NCBI GenBank assembly: GCA_024235895.1
Contig: JACKLM010000002.1
Coordinates: 248,001-312,000, forward strand
DNA length: 64,000 bases
Source of the DNA: Burkholderiaceae bacterium
Lineage (GTDB): Bacteria; Pseudomonadota; Gammaproteobacteria; Burkholderiales; Burkholderiaceae_C
Reading direction: 5' to 3'
The notes under the pieces: generated by a model
What the model saw: the letters and a program-made list of their open reading frames with translations, nothing else
Told to the model about the DNA's origin: nothing
The model's database searches: none
Made by a program: the position numbers and the translations under genes
Shown: one piece after another, positions 1 through 9,049 of the stretch
How the letters are laid out: the number at the start of each line of letters is the position of its first letter
Position numbering within the stretch: the stretch's first letter is position 1

Positions 1-74
1 ATGCCCTTCTCGAACAGCACGAAGCGGCAGCGGTGCGAGTAGGGGCAGGTGGTCCCGGAGTACAGCACCATCAT
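1..74 (-). CDS. sspA: Stringent starvation protein A (GST-fold), N-terminal fragment
   Basis: Only the first 24 codons lie in the window; the gene runs off the left edge. The reverse strand opens with two ATG codons and then VLYSGTTCPYSHRCRF, the glutaredoxin-like N-terminus of the SspA family, a glutathione S-transferase fold that binds RNA polymerase. It lies 127 nt downstream of petC on the same strand. The order petABC-sspA is usual in betaproteobacteria, which supports the call despite the short fragment. Starting at the second ATG (position 71) is equally possible. Confidence 0.85.
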   Translation of the reverse strand, partial: MMVLYSGTTCPYSHRCRFVLFEKG

Positions 75-201
75 GTCGGAGCGCTCCCAGTGGGCGGACG
101 GGGCGACGCGGCCCCGCGGAACGGAAAGCGCAGCGGGGGCCTGGGGCTCCCGCTGCGCTGCGGGCCCGGGCGGCGGCACCCGGGCGTCGTGGGCGGCCGG
201 A

Positions 202-978
202 CTACTTGATGTCCTTCCAGTACGCGGCGTTCAGCCGCCACGCGATGAGCGTGAAGACGGCGAGGAACAGCATCACCCACACACCCAGGCGGACCCGGAA
301 CTGCGCCACCGGCTCGCTCATCCACTGCAGGAAGGCGACGAGGTCGGCGACCGCGTCATCGTACGCCTGCGGCGACATGGTGCCCGGGCTGACCTGCTCC
401 CAGCGGCCGGTGAAGACCTGCGCCTCGTGGCCGTGCTCCTGGCGCGTCTCGAACACCGGCCGGCGCTCGCCCTGCAGTTGCCACAGCACGTGCGGCATGC
501 CGACCGTCGGGAACGCGAAGTTGTTCCAGCCGGTGGCGGTGTTCGGGTCGCGGTAGTAGGTGCGCAGGTAGGTGTAGAGGTAGTCGGCACCACTGCCCTG
601 CCCCGGCGCCGACCGCGAGCGCGCGATCACCGACATGTCGGGCGGCTGCGCGCCGAACCAGTCCTTGGCCTCCTTCGCATCGAGATGGACCTTCATCGTG
701 TCGCCGACCTTGGCGCCGGTGAAGATCAGGTTCTTCTCGATCTGCTCCTCGGTCAGCCCGATGTCGCGCAGTCGGTTGTAGCGGACGAACTCGGCACCAT
801 GGCAGTTCAGGCAGTAGTTGGCGAACAGCTTGGCGCCGTTCTGCAGCGCCGCCATGTCGTTCATCCGCTCCTGCGGGAAACGGTCCCAGGGGATGCCGCC
901 CTCGGCGGCCTGCGCCGGGCCGGTGGCCAGGGTCAGCGCCCAGGCGAGCGCGAGGATGAGCTTGTGCAGGGTTTTCAT
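202..978 (-). CDS. petC: Cytochrome c1 of the ubiquinol:cytochrome c reductase (bc1) complex
   Basis: 258 residues. A signal peptide (about residues 1-24, ending AQA) targets it to the periplasm. The covalent haem site CLNCH is at residues 56-60, and the likely axial Met is M161 in TVGMPHVLW, equivalent to the Met of other cytochromes c1. One C-terminal transmembrane helix (about 229-247) anchors the haem domain, followed by a short KDIK tail. It receives electrons from the Rieske protein and passes them to a soluble cytochrome c. It is the third gene of petA-petB-petC, 24 nt after petB. Length and motif order are normal for the family. Confidence 0.97.
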   Translation of the reverse strand: MKTLHKLILALAWALTLATGPAQAAEGGIPWDRFPQERMNDMAALQNGAKLFANYCLNCHGAEFVRYNRLRDIGLTEEQIEKNLIFTGAKVGDTMKVHLDAKEAKDWFGAQPPDMSVIARSRSAPGQGSGADYLYTYLRTYYRDPNTATGWNNFAFPTVGMPHVLWQLQGERRPVFETRQEHGHEAQVFTGRWEQVSPGTMSPQAYDDAVADLVAFLQWMSEPVAQFRVRLGVWVMLFLAVFTLIAWRLNAAYWKDIK

Positions 979-1002
979 CGCGTTGCAGGCTTTCGGGCTC
1001 GG

Positions 1003-2406
1003 TCAGTGCGGCTTGAAGGTCACTCGATCGGGCACCGGCTTGAACTCGCCGATGCGGCTCCACCACGGCATCAGGACGAAGAAGCCGAAGTAGAACAGCG
1101 TGCCGATCTGCGACACCAGCGTGCCGATCTCGGAGGGCGCCTTGATGCCCAGGTAGCCGAGCACGAACATGACGACGACGAAGGCGCCGAACATCGCCTT
1201 GTGCCAACCTGGCCGGTAGCGGATCGATTTCGCCGGGCTGCGGTCCAGCCAGGGCAGGAAGAACATGATGACGACTGCGCCGCCCATCACGACCACGCCC
1301 CAGAACTTGGCGTCGAAGGTCTTGAGCAGGACCGCGGCAACGACCGCGGCGACCACGACCGCCGCCTTGGCCGCGCCGCCGCGCGCCAGCAGCAGCCCGG
1401 CGATGCCGCCCAGTGCGACGACGACGACGAAGACGTTGACCATCACGTCGGTGGTCGCGCGCAGCATCGAGTAGTAGGGCGTGAAGTACCACACCGGGGC
1501 GATGTGCGCCGGCGTCTTCAGCGGGTCGGCGGGGATGAAGTTGTTGTACTCGAGGAAGTAGCCGCCCATCTCCGGCGCGAAGAAGACGACCGCGCTGAAC
1601 AGCATCAGGAACACGCCGACGCCGACGATGTCGTGCACCGTGTAGTACGGGTGGAACGGGATGCCGTCCAGTGGGATGCCGGTCTTCGGGTCCTTCTTGG
1701 CCTTGATCTCGACGCCGTCGGGGTTGTTGGAGCCGACGTCGTGCAACGCGAGCAGGTGCGCGACGACCAGCCCCAGCAGCACCAGCGGCAGCGCGATGAC
1801 GTGGAACGAGAAGAAGCGGTTCAGCGTGGCGTCGCTGACGACGTAGTCGCCGCGGATCAGCAGCGCCAGGTCCTCGCCGACGAAGGGGACGGCGGCGAAC
1901 AGGTTGACGATCACCTGCGCGCCCCAGTACGACATCTGGCCCCAGGGCAGCAGGTAGCCGAAGAAGGCCTCGCCCATCAGCACGAGGAAGATCAGCACGC
2001 CGAAGATCCACACCAGCTCGCGCGGCTTGCGATGGCTGCCGTAGATCATGCCGCGGAACATGTGCAGGTAGACGACGATGAAGAAGGCGCTGGCGCCGGT
2101 CGAGTGCATGTAGCGCACCAGCCAGCCCCAGGGCACGTCGCGCATGATGTACTCGACCGAGCCGAACGCGAGGTTGGCGTCGGGCTTGTAGTGCATCACG
2201 AGGAAGATGCCGGTGACGATCTGGATCACCAGCACCAGCAGCGCCAGCGAGCCGAAGAAGTACCAGGTGTTGAAGTTCTTCGGAGCGTAGTACTCCGACA
2301 TGTGCTTCTTGTACTCGGCGAACGCGGTCGGGAAGCGGTTCTCGAACCACACCGTCACCTTGCTCGCCAGCGGCGCGTCGGCGGGGACTTCCTTGAATTC
2401 AGCCAT
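1003..2406 (-). CDS. petB: Cytochrome b of the bc1 complex
   Basis: 467 residues, multi-spanning, carrying both quinone sites. Haem-ligand histidines are H101 and H115 in one helix and H202 and H217 in another. The second pair is 15 positions apart, as described for b6-type proteins, rather than 14. The Qo-site motif is PVWY instead of PEWY, followed by FTPYYSMLR. An Ala/Val-rich hydrophobic segment after the main helices lengthens the protein relative to mitochondrial cytochrome b. It is preceded by petA (34 nt) and followed by petC (24 nt), clearly one operon. Confidence 0.97.
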   Translation of the reverse strand: MAEFKEVPADAPLASKVTVWFENRFPTAFAEYKKHMSEYYAPKNFNTWYFFGSLALLVLVIQIVTGIFLVMHYKPDANLAFGSVEYIMRDVPWGWLVRYMHSTGASAFFIVVYLHMFRGMIYGSHRKPRELVWIFGVLIFLVLMGEAFFGYLLPWGQMSYWGAQVIVNLFAAVPFVGEDLALLIRGDYVVSDATLNRFFSFHVIALPLVLLGLVVAHLLALHDVGSNNPDGVEIKAKKDPKTGIPLDGIPFHPYYTVHDIVGVGVFLMLFSAVVFFAPEMGGYFLEYNNFIPADPLKTPAHIAPVWYFTPYYSMLRATTDVMVNVFVVVVALGGIAGLLLARGGAAKAAVVVAAVVAAVLLKTFDAKFWGVVVMGGAVVIMFFLPWLDRSPAKSIRYRPGWHKAMFGAFVVVMFVLGYLGIKAPSEIGTLVSQIGTLFYFGFFVLMPWWSRIGEFKPVPDRVTFKPH

Positions 2407-2440
2407 GGCTTGCTCTTTCCGGGTTCCTGGGTCGCGGCGA

Positions 2441-3037
2441 TCAGGCCTGCTGGTCCTCGCCGATCAGCAGCACCGAGTCGGACACGTAGTAGTGCGGCGG
2501 CACCTCGAGGTTGTCCGGCGCCGGCTTGTTGCTGAACACGCGGCCGGCGAAATCGAAGGTCGAGCCGTGGCAGGGGCACAGGAAGCCACCCGGCCAGTCG
2601 TCGGGCAGCGAGGGCTGCGCGCCGGGCTGGAACTTGTCGATCGGCGAGCAGCCCAGATGCGAGCAGATGCCCACCGCGACCAGGTATTCCGGCTTGATCG
2701 AGCGGTGACGGTTCTTCGCGTACTCGGGGGTCGGGTAGGCGGTGCGGTTGGAGTTCGGATCCGCGAGGTCGCCCTCGATCTTTTCCAGCGACGCCAGCTG
2801 CTCGGGCGTGCGCCGCATGATCCAGACCGGCTTGCCGCGCCACTCGACGGTGAGCTTCTCGCCCGGCTGCAGCGCGCTGATGTCGACGCGCACCGGCGCA
2901 CCGGCGGCCTTGGCGCGCTCGGACGGCGTGAACGTGGCGACGAAGGGCACCGCGGTGGCCACACCGCCGACGGCACCGACGCCGGCGGTCAGGGCAAGCC
3001 AAGTGCGCCGGCTCGGGTCGGCGGTCGCGTCACTCAT
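2441..3037 (-). CDS. petA: Rieske iron-sulfur subunit of the bc1 complex
   Basis: 198 residues. The N-terminus has a twin-arginine motif (SRRTWLAL) followed by a hydrophobic stretch that stays as the membrane anchor, so export is expected through Tat, whose genes lie 5 kb away. The [2Fe-2S] cluster boxes are CSHLGC (residues 125-130; ligands C125 and H127) and CPCHGS (154-159; ligands C154 and H157), with C130 and C156 as the expected disulfide. It is the first gene of the petABC operon. The 218-nt gap to the divergent mscL must hold its promoter, but no clear -35/-10 pair was recognised. Confidence 0.97.
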   Translation of the reverse strand: MSDATADPSRRTWLALTAGVGAVGGVATAVPFVATFTPSERAKAAGAPVRVDISALQPGEKLTVEWRGKPVWIMRRTPEQLASLEKIEGDLADPNSNRTAYPTPEYAKNRHRSIKPEYLVAVGICSHLGCSPIDKFQPGAQPSLPDDWPGGFLCPCHGSTFDFAGRVFSNKPAPDNLEVPPHYYVSDSVLLIGEDQQA

Positions 3038-3255
3038 GGGGATCCTCGATCGTTCGGTGGGGTTTCAGCTCGGGAGCACCCGGCATTCTAGCCGAGGCCC
3101 CAGGGGCTCCCTGCGGCTGCGCAGGTCGCCGATCGCGTAGGTCGCGCGTGCACAATCGCGACGCACGGGGGGAGGTGCCGGGGTGCGCGGGGCGCGAGAT
3201 GCCGCAGCCGCGCGGCCCGTGTCGAGAATCGAATCGATACCAAGGAGCATTGAGC

Positions 3256-3681
3256 ATGAGTTTCATGAGCGAGTTCAAGGAGTTCGCCACCAAGGGCAGC
3301 GTCGTCGACCTCGCGGTCGGCGTCATCATCGGCGGCGCCTTCGGCAAGATCGTCGGCTCGCTGGTCGACGACATCATCATGCCGGTGGTCGGAAAGATCT
3401 TCGGCGGGCTGGACTTCGCCAACTACTTCATCCCGCTGGCCGGCCAGACCGAGACCGTGCTGGCCGAGGCCAAGAAGTCCGGCGCCGTGCTCGCTTATGG
3501 CAGCTTCGTCACGGTGGCGCTGAACTTCGTCATCCTGGCCTTCATCATCTTCGTGATGATCAAGCAGATCAACCGCCTCAAGCGCGAGGCGCCGGCGGAG
3601 CCGCCGGCCGCCCCCCCGCCCCCGCCGGAGGACGTGGTGCTGCTGCGCGAGATCCGCGATGCGCTGAAAAAGCAGGGCTGA
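3256..3681 (+). CDS. mscL: Large-conductance mechanosensitive channel
   Basis: 141 residues. The start was set at the ATG preceded by AAGGAG (3242-3247, 8-nt spacing); the frame is open further upstream, but that part has no MscL similarity. The N-terminal MSFMSEFKEFATKGSVVDLA is the amphipathic S1 helix and start of TM1 typical of the family. TM1 spans about 15-45 and TM2 about 75-105. A Pro-rich linker leads to the C-terminal helix (VVLLREIRDALKKQ) of the cytoplasmic bundle. It opens on membrane tension during hypo-osmotic shock. It is transcribed divergently from petABC. Confidence 0.97.
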   Translation: MSFMSEFKEFATKGSVVDLAVGVIIGGAFGKIVGSLVDDIIMPVVGKIFGGLDFANYFIPLAGQTETVLAEAKKSGAVLAYGSFVTVALNFVILAFIIFVMIKQINRLKREAPAEPPAAPPPPPEDVVLLREIRDALKKQG

Positions 3682-3749
3682 TGCCCTGTTGACGCGGCCG
3701 TCGGCCGGCGGGGGTCGGGCGCAGACTCGCGCCGTCGAAGACCGCGTCC

Positions 3750-6152
3750 ATGGAACCCGTCGCCCGTCACCGGATCCCGCCCCTGCTCGAGGGCGCGGCG
3801 CAGCGTGTGAAGCGCAGCGCGCGCACCGCCGTCGAACGCACCGTCGAGGCCCTCGGGCTGGCGGCACTGGCGACCCTCGAGCACGGCGCGCGCGACCGCA
3901 TGCTGGCCGCGCAGTACGAGCTCAACCGCAAGGCATCGTTCTTCGCGCTGGCCTTCGACGAAGAACTGCTCGACCGTCTGCGCCGCGAGTCCGAGCCGCG
4001 CAGCCTGCGCCAGGGGCCGACGACCTGGGACCGGCTGAGCCTGGTCGACGACGACGAGGTCGAGCGCGGCGTCTCGGCCGAACGATTCGGCATGGAGCTT
4101 GCGCACGCCTGCGAATGGGAGCTGCGCGAGTTGCAGGCCTACATGGTCACGCTGCTGGGGGACCCCGCGGCGACCAACCCGCTGAGGCCGGAGGTGCTCG
4201 GCTTCGCACTGGTCAAGGGCGCTGAAGCGGCGACCGACCGGCCCGAGATCCGCGCCGTCCTGATGGCGGAGATCGGGCGTGCGCTGATCGCCGAGATGGG
4301 GCCGACCTACCGCGCGATCGTCGGCGATCTGCAGAAGACCGGCATCCAGCCCGCCGGCCTGAGCGTGCGTACCACGGGCGCCACGTCGATGACGCGTTCC
4401 TCCGACGGTGCCGCGGTATCGCACCTGCGTGGCGGCCACGAGCAGACGGCCGACAGCACGCTGCACGCTGGGCCGTCGACCCTGGGCAGCAGCTTCGACG
4501 CCGGCCTTGCCGGGGGCGTGTCGCGTGGGGCACGCCCAGTCTCGCACACGACGAGCGCGTCCGCGCACGGCCGCGGCTTCGCCTCGACGCGTGGCGCCGG
4601 GTCGGTTCCCGCCGGCCTGCTCGGCGAGATCGACCCGCGCATGATGACGGTCATCCGGCGCCTCGCCCACGCCAGCCCCGAGCTCGGCACGAGCGGATCT
4701 GGCGACTGGGACGGCACTGCGAGCGCGCCGATGCCGCCGAACCTGATCCGGGCGCACCGCGATCAGCTGCGCCAGGCTGCGGGCGGCACGCTCGACCACA
4801 TGGTGATCGACGTCATCGGCAGCCTGTTCGACCAGATCCTGTCGGACCCCAAGGTCGCGCCGCAGATGGCGCGCCAGATCGCGCGGCTGCAGCTGCCGGT
4901 GCTGCGCGCCGCGCTCGGCGACGCGAGCTTCTTCTCGTCGCGACGCCACCCGGTGCGCCGCTTCGTCAACCGCATCGCCTCCCTGGCAGCCGCCTACGAG
5001 GACTTCGGTGCCGCCGACGCGAAACGCTTCCTGACGCGCGTGAAGGCGCTGGTGCAGGACATCGTCGAGGGCGACTTCGACCGCATGGACGTCTACGAGC
5101 GCAACCTCGACGAGCTCGAGCGCTTCGTCGCCGCCGCGGTGCGCGAGGAGATGGGCAGCGATGCCGGTGCGGACGAAGGCGACCCGGTCGCGCTGGTCGA
5201 GCAGCGCGAGACCGAGCTTCGGTTGACGCTGCGCTATGCCGCACAGTTGCAGACCGAGCTCGAGCGGCTGCAGGGCCCGGACTTCGTGCGCGAATTCCTG
5301 ATCGAGACCTGGAGCCAGGTCCTGATGCGCGGCGCTCAGAAGCACGGCGCTGGCAGTGCGAACTTCGCGACACTGCGCGCGACCGCGCGCGACCTGTTCA
5401 TGAGCGTGCAGCCCAAGGGCACGCCCGAGCAGCGGCGCGACTTCCTCGCCATGCTGCCCAAGCTGATGCGCTCGCTCAACGAAGGGATGGACCTGATCGC
5501 CTGGCCGGATTCGGCGCGCAAGGCCTTCTTCGGGCTGCTGCTGCCGGCGCACGCGCAGTCGCTCAAGGGCAAGGGCCTGAGCACGCTGGACCACAACCTG
5601 CTCGCGCGCCGCATCGACAGCGCCTTCGACGCCCCGCTGCCGCGTACGGAGGACCTGGCCGCCAGCGCGGCCGACCTGCCGGTGCTCAACGACGCCATCG
5701 CCGAGCCGCGCTTCAGCGCGGAGGAGGCCGCGCGCATCGGGCTGCTCGAGGAATCGCGCCTGGACTGGTCACAGCCGGTCCAGCCCGATGCGTCGGAGGA
5801 GCCCGCGCTGACCGCGGTCGACATCGATATCGGCGGGCTGCCGCCGCCCGAGCCCCCGGAGCCGATGCAAGGCCGCGAGCTGGCCGAGCAGGTGCAGCTG
5901 GGCTGCGCCTACCGGATGCTGCTGGACGACGGCTGGCACAAGGCCAAGCTCGCGCACGTGAGCCCGGGGCGAAGCTGCTTCATGTTCACGCTCGGGCGGC
6001 AGCAGCGGCGCACCGTCTCGCTGACGCGCCGCATGCTGGTCAAGCTCTGCGAGACGGGCCGTCTGCGCGCGGTCGAGCATGCCTACCTGCTCGAGCGCGC
6101 AACCGCGCGCGCAAGGCGCCAGCTGGCGTCGCTGTCCGCCGCCGCGGCCTGA
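3750..6152 (+). CDS. DUF1631 family protein of unknown function
   Basis: 800 residues, cytosolic, with no signal peptide or membrane segment. Both ends resemble the DUF1631 family of betaproteobacteria: an N-terminal helical part (AAQYELNRKASFFALAFDEE) and a C-terminal part with a compact beta-rich stretch (GCAYRMLLDDGWHKAKLAHV) near residues 710-745. A Ser/Thr/Gly-rich linker of low complexity occupies about residues 200-290. The rest is mostly charged helix. No catalytic motif was recognised and the function is not established for the family. It follows mscL by 68 nt and is convergent with pdxA. Confidence 0.75.
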   Translation: MEPVARHRIPPLLEGAAQRVKRSARTAVERTVEALGLAALATLEHGARDRMLAAQYELNRKASFFALAFDEELLDRLRRESEPRSLRQGPTTWDRLSLVDDDEVERGVSAERFGMELAHACEWELRELQAYMVTLLGDPAATNPLRPEVLGFALVKGAEAATDRPEIRAVLMAEIGRALIAEMGPTYRAIVGDLQKTGIQPAGLSVRTTGATSMTRSSDGAAVSHLRGGHEQTADSTLHAGPSTLGSSFDAGLAGGVSRGARPVSHTTSASAHGRGFASTRGAGSVPAGLLGEIDPRMMTVIRRLAHASPELGTSGSGDWDGTASAPMPPNLIRAHRDQLRQAAGGTLDHMVIDVIGSLFDQILSDPKVAPQMARQIARLQLPVLRAALGDASFFSSRRHPVRRFVNRIASLAAAYEDFGAADAKRFLTRVKALVQDIVEGDFDRMDVYERNLDELERFVAAAVREEMGSDAGADEGDPVALVEQRETELRLTLRYAAQLQTELERLQGPDFVREFLIETWSQVLMRGAQKHGAGSANFATLRATARDLFMSVQPKGTPEQRRDFLAMLPKLMRSLNEGMDLIAWPDSARKAFFGLLLPAHAQSLKGKGLSTLDHNLLARRIDSAFDAPLPRTEDLAASAADLPVLNDAIAEPRFSAEEAARIGLLEESRLDWSQPVQPDASEEPALTAVDIDIGGLPPPEPPEPMQGRELAEQVQLGCAYRMLLDDGWHKAKLAHVSPGRSCFMFTLGRQQRRTVSLTRRMLVKLCETGRLRAVEHAYLLERATARARRQLASLSAAAA

Positions 6153-6186
6153 CGGCGGCGACCCGCGGGTCCCTCGCGAAGCCCGC

Positions 6187-7209
6187 CTAGACCCGAGCCG
6201 CGGCGGCGCTCAGCCGGCGCGCCATCGCGAGCGCCGCCAGCAGGCTGGCCGGGTCCGCACAGCCCTGGCCGGCGATGTCGAACGCGGTCCCGTGGTCTGG
6301 GCTGGTGCGCACGAAAGGCAGCCCGAGCGTCACGTTGACGCCGTCCTCGACGCCGAGATACTTGACCGGGATCAGCCCGTGGTCGTGCGTCATCGCGACG
6401 ACGAGGTCGAACGCGCCGCGCCGCGCCCGCATGAAGACCGTATCCGGCGGGTAGGGCCCGCTGGCGTCGATGCCCTCGGCCCGCGCTGCGCGAACCGCCG
6501 GGGCGATGAAGCGGATCTCCTCGTCGCCGAACAGCCCGCCCTCGCCAGCGTGCGGGTTCAGCCCCGCGACCGCGATGCGCGGCCGCGGCTGGCCCCAGGC
6601 GGCCGACGCGCGGTGCGCGATGCGCACCGTCGACAGCACGGCGTCGAAGTCCAGCGCGTCGATCGCCGAGCGCAGCGACTGGTGGATCGTCACCAGCACG
6701 ACGCGCAGCTGCGGGTTGGCCAGCATCATGCGCACCGGCGGCGGCGACGCCGGATCGGCCAGCGCCTGCAGCATCTCGGTGTGCCCGGGCCACGGCAGCC
6801 CGGCGGCGGCCAGCGCCTCCTTGTGGATCGGCGCGGTGACGATGGCGCGACCCTGTCCCGCGCGCACCTTCTCCACCGCAGCCTCGATGCAACGCGCCGC
6901 CGCCGCCCCCGCGCGCGCGTCGACGCGGCCCCAGGGCAGGTCGGCCAGCCCCTCGGGCAGGCCTGGGACCTGCCACAGACGCAGGGCTCCCGGCGGCACC
7001 GCGTCGAGCGGCGCGTCGACGACCGCCAGCGGCAGCATCCCGCCGGTCAGCGCCGCGGCGCGCTGCAGCACGGCCGCATCCCCGAGCACGCAGACATCGG
7101 CCAGCGCCCCCGCGCGCGCCGCGGCGACGACGATCTCCGGGCCGATGCCGCAGGGATCGCCCTGGGTCAGGAGCAGCGGCGGGCCGGCTTCGCTCACCGC
7201 GATCCCCAT
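6187..7209 (-). CDS. pdxA: 4-hydroxythreonine-4-phosphate dehydrogenase
   Basis: 340 residues. It acts in the DXP-dependent pathway to pyridoxal 5'-phosphate, oxidising 4-phosphohydroxy-L-threonine with NAD. The start at MGIAVSEAGPPLLLTQGDP gives the usual family length; the frame is open upstream but without similarity. The expected divalent-metal histidines are in PGHTEML, VTIHQSLR and SPDHGTAFD. The N-terminal QGDPCGIGPEI and the AGLNPHAGEGG motif are diagnostic. It lies downstream of the NIF3-like gene with a 256-nt gap that contains a strong inverted repeat. Confidence 0.96.
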   Translation of the reverse strand: MGIAVSEAGPPLLLTQGDPCGIGPEIVVAAARAGALADVCVLGDAAVLQRAAALTGGMLPLAVVDAPLDAVPPGALRLWQVPGLPEGLADLPWGRVDARAGAAAARCIEAAVEKVRAGQGRAIVTAPIHKEALAAAGLPWPGHTEMLQALADPASPPPVRMMLANPQLRVVLVTIHQSLRSAIDALDFDAVLSTVRIAHRASAAWGQPRPRIAVAGLNPHAGEGGLFGDEEIRFIAPAVRAARAEGIDASGPYPPDTVFMRARRGAFDLVVAMTHDHGLIPVKYLGVEDGVNVTLGLPFVRTSPDHGTAFDIAGQGCADPASLLAALAMARRLSAAAARV

Positions 7210-7322
7210 CGATGCCTGGCCCAGGCGCGACCGCCGTCCGACTGCAGGGGCGAGGCAGCCATAGACACGGGCGCAGGGCAGTGCCGCACCGCACGGCGAC
7301 TTCGACGGGCGGTGCCGGCGCC

Positions 7323-7369
7323 GACGGCGCCGCCGAGGCCGCGCGCGGCCTCGGCGGTGTCGCCGGCGC
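7323..7369. repeat. GC-rich inverted repeat between pdxA and the NIF3-like gene
   Basis: A perfect 13-bp stem (7330-7342 with 7345-7357) with a 2-nt spacer, extended outward to about 20 bp per arm with a few mismatches. On the minus strand it lies about 110 nt after the stop of the NIF3-like gene and about 110 nt before pdxA. No run of T follows it, so it is not an obvious intrinsic terminator. The rest of the 256-nt gap shows nothing else recognisable. Confidence 0.5.
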
Positions 7370-7465
7370 TCGCGGCGCTCGCTGTCCGCAAAATTCGACC
7401 GCGGCGCAGGTCGCGTGCCACGCGAGCCGAAGTCCGCCCCCTGACCGACTGGACTTGCTTCCAAC

Positions 7466-8212
7466 TCATGCCGGGTTGTCGATCTCGATGAAGCGGTGCG
7501 CGAGGCCGAACCGGGCTGCCAGGTGCTCGCCGACCGCCGGTGCGCCGTAGCGCTCGGTCGCGTGGTGGCCGCAGGCGAGAAAGGCCACCCCGGTCTCGCG
7601 CGCCAGGTGCGCCTGCGGCTCCGAGATCTCGCCGGTGACGAAGGCATCGGCCCCGGCGGCGATCGCGGCCTCGAAGTAGCCCTGCGCGCCGCCGCTGCAC
7701 CAGGCGACGCGCGCCAACGGACGGCCGTCGCCGGCGACCACCGTCGGCAAGCGGCCGAGCACGCCTGCGATGCGCGCCGACAAGGCGTCCACGCTTCGGT
7801 CGGCCGCCGGGCCGATGAAGCCCAGCGACTGCGCGCCGAAGCGCGCATCGGCCGCAAGCCCGAGCCGCGCCCCGAGTTGCGCGTTGTTGCCCAGCGTCGG
7901 GTGCGCATCCAGCGGCAGGTGGTAGGCGAACAGGTTGATCTCGTGCGCGAGAAGCCGCGCCAGCCGCCGCCGCATCCAGCCGACGACGCGACCATCCTGG
8001 CCGCGCCAGAACAGGCCGTGGTGGACCAGCAGCGCATCGGCGCCGGCGTCGACCGCAGCGTCGATCAGCGCCAGGCTGGCGGTGACGCCACTGACGAGCA
8101 GCCCGACCTCGCGCCGGCCCTCGACCTGCAGCCCGTTGGGGGCGTGGTCGCTGAACGCGTCCGGGTCCAGCAGTGCGCGCAGCTCGCGCTCGATCGCGTC
8201 GCGGTCGGCCAT
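7466..8212 (-). CDS. NIF3-like dinuclear metal-centre protein (YbgI family)
   Basis: 248 residues. Members form a toroidal hexamer with two metal ions per subunit; the physiological role is uncertain (GTP cyclohydrolase-like and regulatory roles have been proposed). Seen here are LLVHHGLFW (about residues 62-70) and FLACGHHATERYGA (about 211-224), which carry the metal-binding histidines and glutamate, plus ALLDPDAFSDHAPNGLQVEG at the N-terminus, typical of the family. It sits between pdxA and tatC on the same strand. Confidence 0.92.
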   Translation of the reverse strand: MADRDAIERELRALLDPDAFSDHAPNGLQVEGRREVGLLVSGVTASLALIDAAVDAGADALLVHHGLFWRGQDGRVVGWMRRRLARLLAHEINLFAYHLPLDAHPTLGNNAQLGARLGLAADARFGAQSLGFIGPAADRSVDALSARIAGVLGRLPTVVAGDGRPLARVAWCSGGAQGYFEAAIAAGADAFVTGEISEPQAHLARETGVAFLACGHHATERYGAPAVGEHLAARFGLAHRFIEIDNPA

Positions 8213-8260
8213 CCGATGTCCTCGGGCTTGGTCCTGCGGCGGCGCGGCGGCGCGGCGGGA

Positions 8261-9049
8261 TCAGGCGCCCTTGCCCTCGCGCGCGCTGTCGGCCTGCGCA
8301 CGCCGCTCGATGCCGCGCGCGACGATGATCCCGGCCTCGTACAGCAGGCACATCGGGATCGCCAGCGCGAGCTGCGAGATGACGTCCGGCGGCGTCACGA
8401 TGGCGGCGACGACGAAGGTGCCGACGATGACGTAACCGCGCGCCTTGACCAGCTGCTCGACGCTGACCGCGCCGATGCGCACCAGCACGACGACCGCGAT
8501 CGGGACCTCGAACGCGATGCCGAAGACCAGGAACAGCGTCAGCACGAAGCCGAAGTACTCCTCGACGTCAGGCGCGGCGGTGATGCTCTCGGGCGCCACC
8601 GACTGGATGAATCCCGCCAGCCCCGGGATGACCACGAAGTAGACGAACGCCACCCCGACCAGGAACAGGATCGTGCTGGACACGACCAGCGGCAGCACCA
8701 TGCGTTTCTCGTGCGAGTACAGCCCGGGCGCGACGAAGGCCCAGACCTGGTACAGCACGTAGGGCAGCGCGAGCAGGAAGGCCGCCATCAGCGTGATCTT
8801 CAGCGGCACCAGGAACGGTGTGATGACGCTGGTGGCGATCATCGTCGCCCCTTGCGGCAGGTGCGCGGTCAGCGGCTGCGCCAGCAGGTCGTACAGCGCG
8901 CCGGCGCCCGGCCACAGCATCAGCGCGCCGAACACGATGCCCACCGCCAGCAGCGCGCGGATCAGGCGGTCGCGCAGCTCGATCAGGTGAGAGACGAACG
9001 GGGCCTCGGTGCCTTCGAGCTCGTCCTTGTCGGGCGGCGGCGCGGCCAT
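8261..9049 (-). CDS. tatC: Sec-independent protein translocase subunit TatC
   Basis: 262 residues with six predicted transmembrane helices. TatC binds twin-arginine signal peptides. The N-terminal cytoplasmic segment FVSHLIELRDRLIRALLAVG is the conserved family hallmark, and later VFYV-like and TPPDVISQLALAIPM segments match the C-terminal helices. The start MAAPPPDKDELEG was chosen because it overlaps the tatB stop by one base (TGATG), implying translational coupling. It is the last gene of tatABC. The Rieske protein encoded at 2.4-3.0 kb is a likely substrate. Confidence 0.97.
   Translation of the reverse strand: MAAPPPDKDELEGTEAPFVSHLIELRDRLIRALLAVGIVFGALMLWPGAGALYDLLAQPLTAHLPQGATMIATSVITPFLVPLKITLMAAFLLALPYVLYQVWAFVAPGLYSHEKRMVLPLVVSSTILFLVGVAFVYFVVIPGLAGFIQSVAPESITAAPDVEEYFGFVLTLFLVFGIAFEVPIAVVVLVRIGAVSVEQLVKARGYVIVGTFVVAAIVTPPDVISQLALAIPMCLLYEAGIIVARGIERRAQADSAREGKGA

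Noticed and set aside
49..2535. An 828-codon open frame on the plus strand across petC, petB and part of petA.
   Set aside because: It is antisense to three certain genes; its product is a compositionally odd Arg/His/Asp/Gln-rich chain typical of high-GC shadow frames.
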